Source: Embleya scabrispora (GTDB taxonomy: Bacteria > Actinomycetota > Actinomycetes > Streptomycetales > Streptomycetaceae). Taken from it: DNA of 64,000 nt. The translations under genes and the position numbers were made by a program. Within the stretch, counting starts at the first letter, position 1. The number at the start of each line of letters is the position of its first letter. The notes beneath the pieces are model-generated. The model made no database searches, was not told where the DNA came from, and worked only from the letters and a program-made list of their open reading frames with translations. Shown here piece by piece: positions 40,221 through 49,610 of the stretch. The stretch lies in assembly GCF_002024165.1 (NCBI RefSeq), contig NZ_MWQN01000001.1, positions 3,327,365-3,391,364 on the forward strand. The letters are read 5' to 3'.

Positions 40221-41603
40221 ATGTCGGGGACTTCGATGGGGCGGGAATTTCCCGTTCCGGGTTTTCGGGACAGGTCGGATGTCGCGTCCAAGGCGCTGGG
40301 CAAGGGCCTGCGCAAGCGGGTGTCGCGGTCCGCGCACGCGGCGTTCGAGCCGGCGGTGGATCGTCCGGACGTGGTGGAGAGCGTCGAGCGCTCCAACGTC
40401 GGGCGGCTCGAACACCTGGTGCCGTTGCGGATCGGGCGGATGGCGGCCTCGCCGTTCGCGTTCCTGCGCGGGGCGGCCGGGTTGATGGCGGCGGATCTGG
40501 CGGCGGAGCCGGTGACGGGGCTGACCGCACAGATATGCGGTGACGCGCACGCGGCGAACTTCGGGGTGTTCGGCACGGCCGAGGGTCGGCTCGTGATGGA
40601 CCTCAACGACTTCGACGAGACCGTGCAGGGACCGTGGGAGTGGGACCTCAAGCGGCTGGTGGCCTCGCTCGTGGTGGCGGGTCGGGTCGGCGGGCTCGAC
40701 GAGGACGCGTGTCACACGGCGGCCTACGACGCCGCCGCGTCGTATCGCAGGACGATGGCGCTGCTCGCCGGGATGCCGGTGCTTCAGGCCTGGAACGCGA
40801 TCGCCGACGACTCGCTGGTGGCGCACGCGGACGCGGACGAGTTGTCCGGGCTGCTGGCGCAGGTCACCGCGAAAGCGCGGCGCAACACCAGCGCGCGGTT
40901 CGCGGCCAAGTCGACCGCGCGGCGCTCCGACGGCACCTGGCACTTCGTCCCCGATCCGCCGGTGCTCACCGCGGTGGACGACGACCTCGCCCGCGCGGTG
41001 GCGGGCGGCCTGGAGAGCTACGTGGACACCCTCTCCACCGAGCGGCGGCCGCTGTTGGCCCGGTTCGCGGTGGAGGACGTGGCGTTTCGGGTGGTCGGTA
41101 CCGGCAGCGTCGGCACGCGGGCCTATGTGGTGCTGCTCCTGGGCAACGGTGACGAGCCGCTGGTGCTGCAGGTGAAGGAGGCCCGTCCGTCGGCGCTGGC
41201 GCCGTATCTGCCGCCCACCCGGGTCGAGCACGAGGGGCGTCGGGTGGTGGTCGGGCAGAAGTGGATGCAGGCCGGCACCGACGCGCTGCTCGGCTGGACC
41301 TCGATCGACGGGCGCGACTTCATGGTGCGGCGGTTCCGCAATATGAAGGGCAGCATCGACGCGACGCTGCTGGCCGCGCACGAGATAGACGACTACGCGC
41401 GGATGACCGGCGCGCTGCTGGCCCGGGCGCACAGCCACTCGGTGGACCCGCAGGTGTTGGCCGGCTACTGCGGGAAGAACGACCGGCTGGAGGACGCGTT
41501 CGCGCGGTTCGCGGTGCGATATGCGGATCGGACGGAGGCCGACCACGAACAACTGCTCGCCGCCGTGCGCTCGGGACGGCTGCCGGCCGAGACCGGGGTC
41601 TGA
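40221..41603 (+). CDS. DUF2252 family protein
   Basis: 460 aa. DUF2252 proteins have a kinase-like (APH-type) fold; function unknown. Motifs: GDAHAANFGVFG (residues ~111-122), LVMDLNDFDETVQGPWEWDLKRL, resembling the HGD and DFD active-site motifs of APH kinases, and VRRFRNMKGSIDATLL near the end. ATG at 40221 with GGGGAGG 8-9 bases upstream; the frame is open further upstream through the tRNA, which cannot be coding. Confidence 0.92.
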   Translation: MSGTSMGREFPVPGFRDRSDVASKALGKGLRKRVSRSAHAAFEPAVDRPDVVESVERSNVGRLEHLVPLRIGRMAASPFAFLRGAAGLMAADLAAEPVTGLTAQICGDAHAANFGVFGTAEGRLVMDLNDFDETVQGPWEWDLKRLVASLVVAGRVGGLDEDACHTAAYDAAASYRRTMALLAGMPVLQAWNAIADDSLVAHADADELSGLLAQVTAKARRNTSARFAAKSTARRSDGTWHFVPDPPVLTAVDDDLARAVAGGLESYVDTLSTERRPLLARFAVEDVAFRVVGTGSVGTRAYVVLLLGNGDEPLVLQVKEARPSALAPYLPPTRVEHEGRRVVVGQKWMQAGTDALLGWTSIDGRDFMVRRFRNMKGSIDATLLAAHEIDDYARMTGALLARAHSHSVDPQVLAGYCGKNDRLEDAFARFAVRYADRTEADHEQLLAAVRSGRLPAETGV

Positions 41604-41929
41604 CCGGGGCGACCGAGCCGGAGGCGTGGGACGACTCGGGGCGATTCCCTCGTGCGCGTTGCCGCGCACGAGGGCTTCGTGTCGTGGACCGGCCGGCGGG
41701 GTGTTCCGGCGCGGTCGCCGCTCCCGGCCGCGCCTTCGGGGCGGAAAGCGGGCGGGGGACGGGGGCGTGCGGGCGGCGGGAGCATGGGGTGTGCCGGCCG
41801 CCGCGTGTGCGGGGTGCCCGGGGGAGGGCGAGCCCCGACCGTGCCTTCCTTCGAGGAGAGCGCGCCGGAAGGACGGCACGTTCGTGGGCATGCCGGATGA
41901 AGGGTGGACCCTTCATCCGGCCGTGCGCA
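41604..41929. other. Intergenic region after the DUF2252 gene
   Basis: 326 bases with no gene I can support, although several frames are open because of the high GC content. It contains one strong terminator (41647-41674); otherwise nothing recognised. Confidence 0.6.
41647..41674 (+). terminator. Terminator after the DUF2252 gene
   Basis: CCCTCGTGCGCG (41647-41658) pairs perfectly with CGCGCACGAGGG (41663-41674) around the loop TTGC. Confidence 0.88.
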
Positions 41930-42517
41930 CTATGACTGCTTCATCGACGCGATGGACGCTCGCGTGAACTCGATGAGGTGCTTGCGCCGGTTCGCCCGGG
42001 CCTCCTCGGACTCCGAGTCGGCCCCGAGCAGTACCCGCGACATCTGCGGCATCGTCTGTTGCCAGGCGGCGACGCCGATGAGCGAGTAGAGCAGCTGGGC
42101 GACGTCGGGCGAGGGCTTCACGCCGAGGTGATCGGCGAACTCCTGAAGTTTCGCGGCGTAGCTCGTGACTCGCCGCTCCTCGTCCGGAACCGGGTCGTGC
42201 CCGTAGTACAACGCCTCCCACACCAGCAGCCGGAGCAATTCCGGGCGGGCGCAGTAGAAGTCGTACACCTGGGCGATGTACTCGGCCGGGTCGTCGTTGG
42301 GCATCGTGACGACCGTGTTGAGCTCTTGGAGCGACTCCGTCAGCACGTGCTGGAAGAGCTGCTCCTTGTTGCCGAAGTACGCGTAGATGCGCTCCTTGTT
42401 CACCCCGGCGCGCAGGGCGATGCGGTCGACGCGGGCGCCGGCGATGCCGTGCTCGGCGAACTCCGCGCGGGCGGCGTCGAGAAGTTTGGCTCGGGTGCGT
42501 GCGGTGTCGGGCGGCAT
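41930..42517 (-). CDS. TetR family transcriptional regulator
   Basis: 195 aa. The N-terminal HTH is typical: LLDAARAEFAEHGIAGARVD, IALRAGVNKERIYAYFGNKE. The C-terminal ligand domain resembles the TetR_C_33-like group (YIAQVYDFYCARPELLRLLV). Ligand and target unknown; the divergent neighbour is the J-domain-like gene. An inverted repeat just upstream may be its operator. Confidence 0.92.
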   Translation of the reverse strand: MPPDTARTRAKLLDAARAEFAEHGIAGARVDRIALRAGVNKERIYAYFGNKEQLFQHVLTESLQELNTVVTMPNDDPAEYIAQVYDFYCARPELLRLLVWEALYYGHDPVPDEERRVTSYAAKLQEFADHLGVKPSPDVAQLLYSLIGVAAWQQTMPQMSRVLLGADSESEEARANRRKHLIEFTRASIASMKQS

Positions 42518-42539
42518 GGCTGGATCTTATCCCCTCTAG

Positions 42540-42555
42540 CCAACTGCTTTGTTGG
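42540..42555. promoter_or_regulatory. Possible TetR operator
   Basis: CCAAC-TGCTTT-GTTGG, a 5 bp inverted repeat 23 bases upstream of the TetR start. Confidence 0.35.
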
Positions 42556-42699
42556 ATCGACTGGCCAGGGACGGCCTGACCATGCTGCCCTACCACATAG
42601 GCTGCTGGGGGGTGTTGCGAGTGATTTGATCTTCAAAGTCCGGCAGAGGTGCCCGCCGGCCGGTGTCGCGCGGGAACAGAACAGCACACAAGGGACGTG

Positions 42700-43506
42700 A
42701 TGGACGAGGTCAGCGCGCCGACCCCCTGGTCGGACCCCGAAATCGCCGAGTTGGAGCGACAGGTCGCCGCCGAGGAGACCGCGTTGCTCGACGACGAAGT
42801 GGATGTGACGACCCTTCAGGTCGAGCTGGACAACCTGGCGATCGTGCACCACCGCCGGCTCGGTCCGCTCTACGAGCGGCTGGACGAGTTGGACGCCTTG
42901 ATCGCGGAGGCGATCGCGGCGCACACCGGCGATCCCGCGGACATCCGGCGCGCGGTCGAATTGCGTGGTGTGGTCACGGACATGCCGGACTTGGACTCGC
43001 TTTTGGGCGCCCTCGACGGGGCGCCCGGCGCGGAGGGCGGTTCGGCCGAGGAATCGATGCCGGTGCCGGAGGTGCACCGGGTCAGCCCCGGCGCCGAGGC
43101 GCGCAAGCTGTTTCGCGAGCTGGCCCGCCGGGCGCACCCGGACCTGGTCCAGGATCCGGAGGAGAAGCAGCGCCGGGGTGCCTTCATCGCCCGGGTGAAC
43201 GCCGCGTACGCGCGCGGCGACGTGACCGAGCTCCTGGCGTTGGGTACGGAATGGGCCACGTCTCCGGAGGGTGCGAGCGGTCCGGGCACCGAGGGCCGGG
43301 GGCAGTGGTTGCGCAGCCGGCTGGCCTGGCTCACCCATCGCCGGACCGAGTTGGCCGGGCTGCGCGAGGAGCTGATGGCGGGTGCGATGGGGCAGCTGCT
43401 CCAGCTCGCCCCCGACGATCCGGACGGTCTGCTCGAACATCTGGCCGACCAACTCCTGCACGACATCGCGGAGAAGGAGAAGGTGCTCGGCACCCTGGTG
43501 CCGTGA
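42700..43506 (+). CDS. J-domain-like coiled-coil protein
   Basis: 268 aa. Residues 10-80 form a predicted coiled coil (IAELERQVAAEETALLDDEV). Residues ~131-180 resemble a J domain with the HPD triad in ARKLFRELARRAHPDLVQDP, which would stimulate a DnaK-type ATPase; a second helical segment (WLRSRLAWLTHRRTELAGLR) follows. No zinc-finger or G/F region, so not a DnaJ. ATG 42700, or the GTG one codon earlier, with AAGGGAC about 5 bases upstream. Confidence 0.8.
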   Translation: MDEVSAPTPWSDPEIAELERQVAAEETALLDDEVDVTTLQVELDNLAIVHHRRLGPLYERLDELDALIAEAIAAHTGDPADIRRAVELRGVVTDMPDLDSLLGALDGAPGAEGGSAEESMPVPEVHRVSPGAEARKLFRELARRAHPDLVQDPEEKQRRGAFIARVNAAYARGDVTELLALGTEWATSPEGASGPGTEGRGQWLRSRLAWLTHRRTELAGLREELMAGAMGQLLQLAPDDPDGLLEHLADQLLHDIAEKEKVLGTLVP

Positions 43507-43670
43507 TCGGCCGCCGCGGCCGGTGCCCGGGCCGCCCCCGTCCGCGCGTGTGTCGGGGGGACGAGCGGGCGGTTCGCCCGTTCGGGGCACCTGTGCGCGG
43601 CGCCGATGACCGACAATGTGCGATGAGCGCGGCCGGACGGGTTCCGGGCGCCTGACCTCCCGGAGATCCG

Positions 43671-44003
43671 ATGCACATGTCGCCCCCGCCGGCCGTGGCC
43701 GCCGCCGCGGTTCCCGACGACGCCTTCGTACTGGACGTACGGGAGGCGCACGAGTGGGACGCCGGTCATGTGGCCGGCGCCCGGCACATCCCGATGAGCA
43801 CGCTGCTCGACCGGATCGACGAGGTGCCGCACGACACCCGGGTGTACGTGATGTGCCGGGTCGGCGGCAGGTCCGCGCAGGTCACCCACTATCTGGGCGA
43901 GCAGGGCTGGGACGCGATCAACGTGGACGGCGGGATGCTCGCCTGGGAGGCCGCGGGGCGGCCGATGGTGAGCGAGACCGAGGCCGCGCCGGCGGTGGTC
44001 TGA
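43671..44003 (+). CDS. Rhodanese-like sulfurtransferase domain protein
   Basis: 110 aa, a single rhodanese domain. The active-site cysteine is in VMCRVGGRSAQVTHYL, with family motifs VLDVREAHEWDAGHVAGARHIP and VDGGMLAWEAAG. Moves sulfane sulfur or acts as a phosphatase-like module; substrate unknown. GGAG lies about 7 bases upstream of the ATG. Confidence 0.93.
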   Translation: MHMSPPPAVAAAAVPDDAFVLDVREAHEWDAGHVAGARHIPMSTLLDRIDEVPHDTRVYVMCRVGGRSAQVTHYLGEQGWDAINVDGGMLAWEAAGRPMVSETEAAPAVV

Positions 44004-44045
44004 GGCCCGCCGCGCCGCCGCCTCCGCTCGGGACGGCCGTTCGGC

Positions 44046-44735
44046 TCAGGACCGCCGTTCCGCGATGAACACCGCGGTCGCCTCGGCGGTCACCTCCCCG
44101 TCGGCGCGGATCTCACCGGTCGCGAAGCTCTTGCGTCCTTCGCGACCGGTCCAGCGGCCGGTCAGCTCCAGCGGTACGTCGTAGGGCGTCGCCCGGCGGT
44201 AGCGGATGTCGAGGCCGGCCGTCAGCCCCGGCGCCCCGGCCGCGGACGCGGCCACCCCGAGGAGCTGGTCCAGGATCACCGCCACGATGCCGCCGTGCGC
44301 ACGCGCGGGCGGGCCGCCGTGTGCCGCTGTCAGCGTGCATCGGGCGTGGATCTCCACCGGAGCGGGCTCCGCCGCGGCGTCGGGCCTGGGGGTGACCTCG
44401 GCGAACACCAGCCGGGGCGCCTGCGGGTTGAGCCGTCCCGAGCCCATCTGGGTCAGATGCTCCAGCCGCCCGTCCGGGTACCGGATCAGCGAGACCGCCT
44501 GCGGGCGGCGGGCCGCGCCGAGCAGCGCGGTCAGCTCGGCGATCCGCCCGGCCGCGTCCGCGCGCACCGCCGCGTCCACGTCGGTCCACACCACCGCCTC
44601 GACCAGATCCCGCACCCGGTCCGCGAGGTCGAGCGCTTCCGGGGTCACGCTCTCCGGCCCGGGCAGGGTGCCGGCCATCAGTTCGGCGAGGGCGGTGGCC
44701 GAGGCCGGCGGCAGCGGCCTGGTGTTCGAGTTCAT
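44046..44735 (-). CDS. PaaI-like hotdog thioesterase
   Basis: 229 aa. The C-terminal half is a hotdog fold with ARAHGGIVAVILDQLLGVAA and LDIRYRRATPYDVPLELTGR, the 4HBT/PaaI pattern for acyl-CoA hydrolysis. The N-terminal ~85 residues are helical and specific to this group. It is divergent from an acyl-CoA ligase gene, suggesting a joint role in acyl-CoA turnover (inference). ATG 44735 with GAAGGGA upstream. Confidence 0.85.
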   Translation of the reverse strand: MNSNTRPLPPASATALAELMAGTLPGPESVTPEALDLADRVRDLVEAVVWTDVDAAVRADAAGRIAELTALLGAARRPQAVSLIRYPDGRLEHLTQMGSGRLNPQAPRLVFAEVTPRPDAAAEPAPVEIHARCTLTAAHGGPPARAHGGIVAVILDQLLGVAASAAGAPGLTAGLDIRYRRATPYDVPLELTGRWTGREGRKSFATGEIRADGEVTAEATAVFIAERRS

Positions 44736-44896
44736 GCCCGTCCCTTCGGAACGCTTGCTGGAACCTGCCGAGAACGCCCATCCCTCACGACGCGGTTCTT
44801 GATCTTGCCAAGAATGCGGGCCAAGGATATGACGGTGCATCAGATCTAACGGTCTATCAGACCCGGCGGGGCCGGATCGCGGTGAGGGAGTGCGGC

Positions 44897-46543
44897 ATGG
44901 TGACGATCGCGGAACTCGTACATCGCCAATGGGGCGACGAGCGGACCGGGCTGCACTTCGAGGACCTGACCTGGACGCACGACCGGATCGCCCGCGACGC
45001 CGCCGCCCGGGCCGCGCTGCTCGCCGACCTGCTGCCGCGCGGAGTCGAGCCGCACGTGGGCGTCCTGCTCGACAACGTGCCCGAATTCCCGCTCTGGTTG
45101 TCCGCCGCGGCGGTGGCGGGAGCCACCCTCGTGGGAGTGAACTCGACACGCCGCGGCGCGGAGTTGGCGCGCGACATCACCCACGCCGAGTGCGCCGTCC
45201 TGGTCACCGAGCGGGCGCACCTGCCGCTGCTCGACGGATTGGAACTGGGCATCCCGGCGCAGCGGATCCTGGTGGTCGACGACCCCGGCTACGCCGACCT
45301 GCTGCGGCCGTACGCGGACGCCGCGCTGCCCACCCGGAGCGTCGAGCCGTCGGACCGGCTGCTGATCGTGTTCACCTCCGGCTCCACCGGCGCGCCCAAG
45401 GGGGTCATCTGCTCGCAGGGCCGGTTGGCCGGCGCGGGCAGCGCGCTGACCGCGCAGTTCGGCTTCGGCCCGGACGACGTCAACTACGTGTGCATGCCGA
45501 TGTTCCACGGCAACGCGCTGATGGCGAACTGGGCGCCGGCGCTGCGTGCGGGCGGCGCGGTCGCGCTGCGCCGCCGATTCTCCGCGTCGGCGTTCCTGCC
45601 CGACGTCCGCCGCTACGGCGCGTCCTACTTCACCTACGTCGGGCGCGCGATCTCGTATCTGCTGGCCACCCCGGAGCGGCCCGACGACCGGGACAACCCG
45701 CTGCGCGCCGGGTTCGGCACCGAGGCGGGCGCGGTGGACATGGCGCGCTTCGAGGCGCGCTTCGGATGCGCGCTCACCGAGGGATACGGCTCCTCGGAGG
45801 GCGGGATGAGCGTCAACCGGCGGCCCGGCACGCCCCCGGGCGCGGTCGGTCCGTGTCCGGAGCACGCCGCGGTGCTCGATCCGGCGACCGGCGAGGAGTG
45901 CGCGCGGGCCGAGTTCGACGCGGCGGGTCGGCTGGTCAACGGGGACGCCGCGATCGGAGAACTGGTCAACACCGGGCGCAGCGGGTTCGAGGGCTACTGG
46001 CGCAACGAGCAGGCGTCGGCCGCCCGGTCCCGGGACGGCCGCTACTGGACGGGCGACCACTTCTACCGGGACGCGGCCGGGTACCTCTACTTCGCCGCGC
46101 GGGCGGACGACAAGCTGCGGGTGGACGGGGAGAACCTGGCGGTGGCCACGATCGAGGGCATCCTCGCCCGCCACGCGCCGTTCGAGGTGGTGGTCGTGTA
46201 CGGGGTGCCGGACCCGGTGACCGGAGACCTGGTGATGGCGGCCGCGCAGGTGCGCGAGGGGGCCGCCTTCGACCCCGGGGAGTTCGCCGCGTTCATCGCC
46301 GAACAGCCGGACCTGGGCACCAAGATGGCGCCGACGTTCGTGCGGGTGGTGGACACGGTGCCGACCACCGCGACCAACAAGGTGCACAAGGTCGGATTGC
46401 GCCGCGAGGGATTTCGCACGACGGACGAGGTGTGGTGGCGTCCCGAGCGCGAGGGGGCCTATCGCCCGCTCGACGACGCCGGGCGGGAGGAGCTGATCGG
46501 GCGCTACCGCGCGCACGACCGGGAGCACGTGCTGGACCTGTGA
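44897..46543 (+). CDS. AMP-dependent acyl-CoA synthetase/ligase (FadD-like)
   Basis: 548 aa, full length. ANL-superfamily enzyme that adenylates a carboxylic acid and transfers it to CoA. Motifs: P-loop-like LIVFTSGSTGAPKG, A5 ALTEGYGSSEGGMS, A7 WTGDHF, A8 FAARADDKLRVDGENLAV, and the C-terminal lysine region TTATNKVHKVGLRREGF. The substrate cannot be told from the sequence. The ATG at 44897 is preferred to the GTG at 44882 because GAGGGAG lies 6 bases before it. Divergent from the thioesterase. Confidence 0.93.
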   Translation: MVTIAELVHRQWGDERTGLHFEDLTWTHDRIARDAAARAALLADLLPRGVEPHVGVLLDNVPEFPLWLSAAAVAGATLVGVNSTRRGAELARDITHAECAVLVTERAHLPLLDGLELGIPAQRILVVDDPGYADLLRPYADAALPTRSVEPSDRLLIVFTSGSTGAPKGVICSQGRLAGAGSALTAQFGFGPDDVNYVCMPMFHGNALMANWAPALRAGGAVALRRRFSASAFLPDVRRYGASYFTYVGRAISYLLATPERPDDRDNPLRAGFGTEAGAVDMARFEARFGCALTEGYGSSEGGMSVNRRPGTPPGAVGPCPEHAAVLDPATGEECARAEFDAAGRLVNGDAAIGELVNTGRSGFEGYWRNEQASAARSRDGRYWTGDHFYRDAAGYLYFAARADDKLRVDGENLAVATIEGILARHAPFEVVVVYGVPDPVTGDLVMAAAQVREGAAFDPGEFAAFIAEQPDLGTKMAPTFVRVVDTVPTTATNKVHKVGLRREGFRTTDEVWWRPEREGAYRPLDDAGREELIGRYRAHDREHVLDL

Positions 46544-46667
46544 GCCGCGGTCGCGAAAGCCGTGGGGAACGGGTGGTCGGCGGGAGTTTCGGTACGCCCC
46601 GCCGACCGGACCCGGTAGCGTGCCGGGCGCACGGGTCCGGATCGGACCCATCGACCACGGGAGAGGC

Positions 46668-47492
46668 ATGCAGTCGCCTGACGACGCGGTGCCCGGGCAA
46701 CCGGTGGATCGGTCGAAGCCGACAGTCGGGTCCGAGGCGGCGGCGCTGGGCACCGCGACCGGCGGACCGACGACTGATCCGGGTCCGGCACCCGGCACAC
46801 CATCGCCCGCCGTCCGCATCCCGGAACAGGCGGGGGAGCGTTCTGCCGTCGACGTGCCGACGGACACGGCGGTGCCCGCCGACGAGCGCCGGTCGATCGC
46901 GGTGCGCTCGGTCACGGCGGTGTTCGCCGTCCTCGCGATCCTGGTGACCCTCGTCCACGTCTTCTTCGTGTTCCTGCACGTGGCGCCGAGCAACGCGCTG
47001 AGTCAGGAGTACCAGAAGGAGACCGGCACCTGGATCTACCCCTACTTCGAGCAGAACTGGGCGCTGTTCGCGCCCAATCCGATGTCGGAGAACTTCCGCG
47101 TGCAGGCACAGTCGCGGGTGCGCGGTCCGGACGGCGCGGTCGTCGAGTCGGACTGGTCCGACCTGACCCTGGACGACCTGAACCACATCCGGGGCAATCC
47201 GTATCCGAGCAAGGCCGACCAGAACATGATCCGGCGCGCCTGGTCCAGCTACGCCGACAGCCACGACGCCAAGGACGAGTCGGCGATCGGCAGCCGCGGC
47301 CCGCTGACCCAGCGCTACCTGCGCCGGATCGTGGTGCACCGCTTCCAGGACGCGGGCCTGAACCGCTCGCTGGAGTCCATCCGGATCCGGGTCGCGACCA
47401 CGGCGATCGGCAAGCCCGACGCGAGCCCCGGGCCGACGACCTCGTACCGCACGCTCGGCTGGTGGGAGACGAAGCCCGATGACTTCCGGTGA
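46668..47492 (+). CDS. DUF5819 family membrane protein
   Basis: 274 aa. A disordered Pro/Thr/Ala N-terminus, one membrane helix (VTAVFAVLAILVTLVHVFFVFL, ~82-104), then an extracellular domain with WIYPYFEQNWALFAPNPMSENF, the family hallmark. Function unknown. Overlaps the HTTM gene by 14 bases; the two families occur as a pair in streptomycetes and probably act together. ATG 46668 with GGGAGAGG upstream. Confidence 0.9.
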   Translation: MQSPDDAVPGQPVDRSKPTVGSEAAALGTATGGPTTDPGPAPGTPSPAVRIPEQAGERSAVDVPTDTAVPADERRSIAVRSVTAVFAVLAILVTLVHVFFVFLHVAPSNALSQEYQKETGTWIYPYFEQNWALFAPNPMSENFRVQAQSRVRGPDGAVVESDWSDLTLDDLNHIRGNPYPSKADQNMIRRAWSSYADSHDAKDESAIGSRGPLTQRYLRRIVVHRFQDAGLNRSLESIRIRVATTAIGKPDASPGPTTSYRTLGWWETKPDDFR

Positions 47493-48774
47493 GTCGCGGC
47501 CGCCCGACGCGGCGAGCCCGTTCCATCGCGTGGAGGACGCCGCCGGCCGCGCGCTGGTCGGGGCCCTGGACGCGATCAGTACACGTACCTTCGCGGTGCA
47601 CCAGGCGGCGCTGCTGCGGATCGGCTACGGCCTGGTGTTCCTGGTCGGCCTGCTCCGCGAGTACCTCAACCGCCGGGAGATCTGGGGCGATCGGTCGGCC
47701 TGGTCGCCGGACATGGCCCGGGAGTTGCTGAACGGCATCGAGGGCGTGAGTCTGCTGCTCGAAAGCGACTCGCGCTGGTGGTTCGAGGGCGTCTACCTGG
47801 CCGCCATCGTGGTCAGCGCGCTGTTCGTGCTCGGCTGGCACACCCGGGCGACGGGCGTCTTGTTCGCCGTCATGGTGGTGTCGTTCAACAGCCGCTCCAT
47901 CCTGATGACCGACGGCGGCGACACCGTCCTGCTGCTGATGTCGATCTACCTCGCCTTCACCGCCTGCGGACGGGTGTGGTCGCTCGACGCCCGCCGGGCC
48001 CGCCGCACCGGGGTGCGCCCGGGCACCGGTCCCGGGCACGAGGTCGGGGTGCTCGTCGGGCTGATCGCCATGGTCGTGCTCGGCACCACCTGCCGGGCCG
48101 ACTCGTGGGCCGTGCACCCCGAGTTCTCCTTCGCGTTCGTGTGCCAATGGATCTGGCTCCCCGGGATCCTCGTGGTCTTCGGCGCGCTGTGGCGACTGCC
48201 GCGCGAGGTGGAGCAGGTACGGGCCGGCCTGGTCACCGCGGTGCACAACTGCGCGCTGTTCGTGATCGCCGCCGAGGTGTGCTTCATCTACGGCGCGGCC
48301 GGTCTGTACAAGGTGCAGGGCTCGTACTGGCAGGACGGCACGGCGATGCACTACGTGCTGAACCTGGAGTACTTCGCGCCGTGGCCCGGGGTCAGCCACA
48401 CACTCGCCGCGAACACCGAGATGGGCGTCGTGCTGGCCTACCTGACGGTGTTCGTCCAGGTCGGCTTCGTCTTCATGCTGTTCGCGAAGCGGGTCAAGTA
48501 CGTCGCGATCGTGATCCTGCTCGGCATGCACTTCGGCATCGCCGTCCTGCTCGGCCTGCCCGCGTTCTCCGCGTCGATGTCGGTGGGCGACGCGCTGTTC
48601 CTGCCCACCGCGTTCTTGATCTGGACCCGCTCGCGGGTGATCGGGCGGCTCGCGGCCCGGCTGCGGCGCGGGCCCGCGCCGCCGGCGGAGGCGCCGGCCG
48701 ATCCCCGGCCGCCGGCCGTGCCGCCCCCGTCCGACGGGCCGGCGGGGTTGTCGCCGACCGCGACGCGCGCCTGA
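47479..48774 (+). CDS. HTTM-domain membrane protein (vitamin K-dependent carboxylase-like)
   Basis: 431 aa. Several membrane helices in the HTTM arrangement of gamma-carboxylase relatives: LLRIGYGLVFLVGLLREYL, FNSRSILMTDGGDTVLLLMS, IYGAAGLYKVQGSYWQDGTA, HYVLNLEYFAPWPG. HTTM proteins are proposed to act on lipids, quinones or proteins; the catalytic role is not established here. A Pro-rich tail of ~50 residues. Starts inside the DUF5819 gene. Confidence 0.92.
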   Translation: MTSGESRPPDAASPFHRVEDAAGRALVGALDAISTRTFAVHQAALLRIGYGLVFLVGLLREYLNRREIWGDRSAWSPDMARELLNGIEGVSLLLESDSRWWFEGVYLAAIVVSALFVLGWHTRATGVLFAVMVVSFNSRSILMTDGGDTVLLLMSIYLAFTACGRVWSLDARRARRTGVRPGTGPGHEVGVLVGLIAMVVLGTTCRADSWAVHPEFSFAFVCQWIWLPGILVVFGALWRLPREVEQVRAGLVTAVHNCALFVIAAEVCFIYGAAGLYKVQGSYWQDGTAMHYVLNLEYFAPWPGVSHTLAANTEMGVVLAYLTVFVQVGFVFMLFAKRVKYVAIVILLGMHFGIAVLLGLPAFSASMSVGDALFLPTAFLIWTRSRVIGRLAARLRRGPAPPAEAPADPRPPAVPPPSDGPAGLSPTATRA

Positions 48775-48788
48775 CCGAAGCCACCGTG

Positions 48789-48823
48789 CCCCGCCCGACC
48801 CGCGCCGCGCCGGTCGGGCGGGG
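48789..48823 (+). terminator. Terminator after the HTTM gene
   Basis: CCCCGCCCGACC (48789-48800) pairs perfectly with GGTCGGGCGGGG (48812-48823). Confidence 0.88.
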
Positions 48824-48848
48824 GCGCGCCGGGTCCTAGGCTGCTGCC

Positions 48849-49610
48849 ATGGACCCCCACGACGTCGATGCCCGGGCGCGCCGGCTGGCCGCGGAGCCCG
48901 GGGTGGTGCTGCTCGACGGCTTTCACGCGGTCAAGCACGCGCTGCGGTTCGGCGCGGAGGTTTCCCTGGTGATGACCACCGACCGGGCCGCGGTCCGCGC
49001 GCTCGCCGACGAACTCGCGGCCGACGTGGGCGAACACCTGGACGAGACGGCGATCGAGGTGTCGGAGCCCCTGCTGCGCGAACTGGTTCCGCGCGGCAGC
49101 CCCACCGGAGTGCTCGCCTTCGCCCGGCGTCCCGGACCGGCGCCCCCGGGCGAGCGCGCCGCGCCCGTCGTGCTCCTGGAGAATCCGCGCAACCTGGGCA
49201 ACGTCGGCGCGGTGATCCGGCTGGCCGCCGGGTTCGGCGCCGCCGCCGTGCTGACCACCGGCGACCTCGACCCGTGGCATCCGCACGTGATCCGGGGCAG
49301 CGCGGGACTGCACTTCGCCACCGGGGTGGCCCGGGTCGACCTCGACGAGCTGCCGGACGGGCCGCTGTTCGTGCTCGACCCCGAAGGCGACGACCTGCGG
49401 GCCACCGACATCCCCGACGACGCGGTCCTCGCCTTCGGCACCGAACGACACGGCGTCTCCGCGGCGTTGCGCGGACGGGCCGACCGACGTGTGGCCATCC
49501 CGATGCGGCCGAAGGTCTCCAGCTACAACCTGGCCACCAGCGTCGGCATGGCCCTCTTCCGCTGGTCCTGCACCTCCGCGAACGCGCCGGCACGGGCGGA
49601 GGCGACGTGA
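48849..49610 (+). CDS. SpoU/TrmH family RNA 2'-O-ribose methyltransferase
   Basis: 253 aa. The C-terminal SPOUT domain shows the three motifs VVLLENPRNLGNVGAVIRLA, LAFGTERHGVSAAL and RRVAIPMRPKVSSYNLATSV; an N-terminal substrate-binding domain precedes it. Methylates a ribose of tRNA or 23S rRNA; target unknown. It overlaps the next gene by 4 bases (GTGA), starting a tightly coupled group of four. Confidence 0.93.
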   Translation: MDPHDVDARARRLAAEPGVVLLDGFHAVKHALRFGAEVSLVMTTDRAAVRALADELAADVGEHLDETAIEVSEPLLRELVPRGSPTGVLAFARRPGPAPPGERAAPVVLLENPRNLGNVGAVIRLAAGFGAAAVLTTGDLDPWHPHVIRGSAGLHFATGVARVDLDELPDGPLFVLDPEGDDLRATDIPDDAVLAFGTERHGVSAALRGRADRRVAIPMRPKVSSYNLATSVGMALFRWSCTSANAPARAEAT

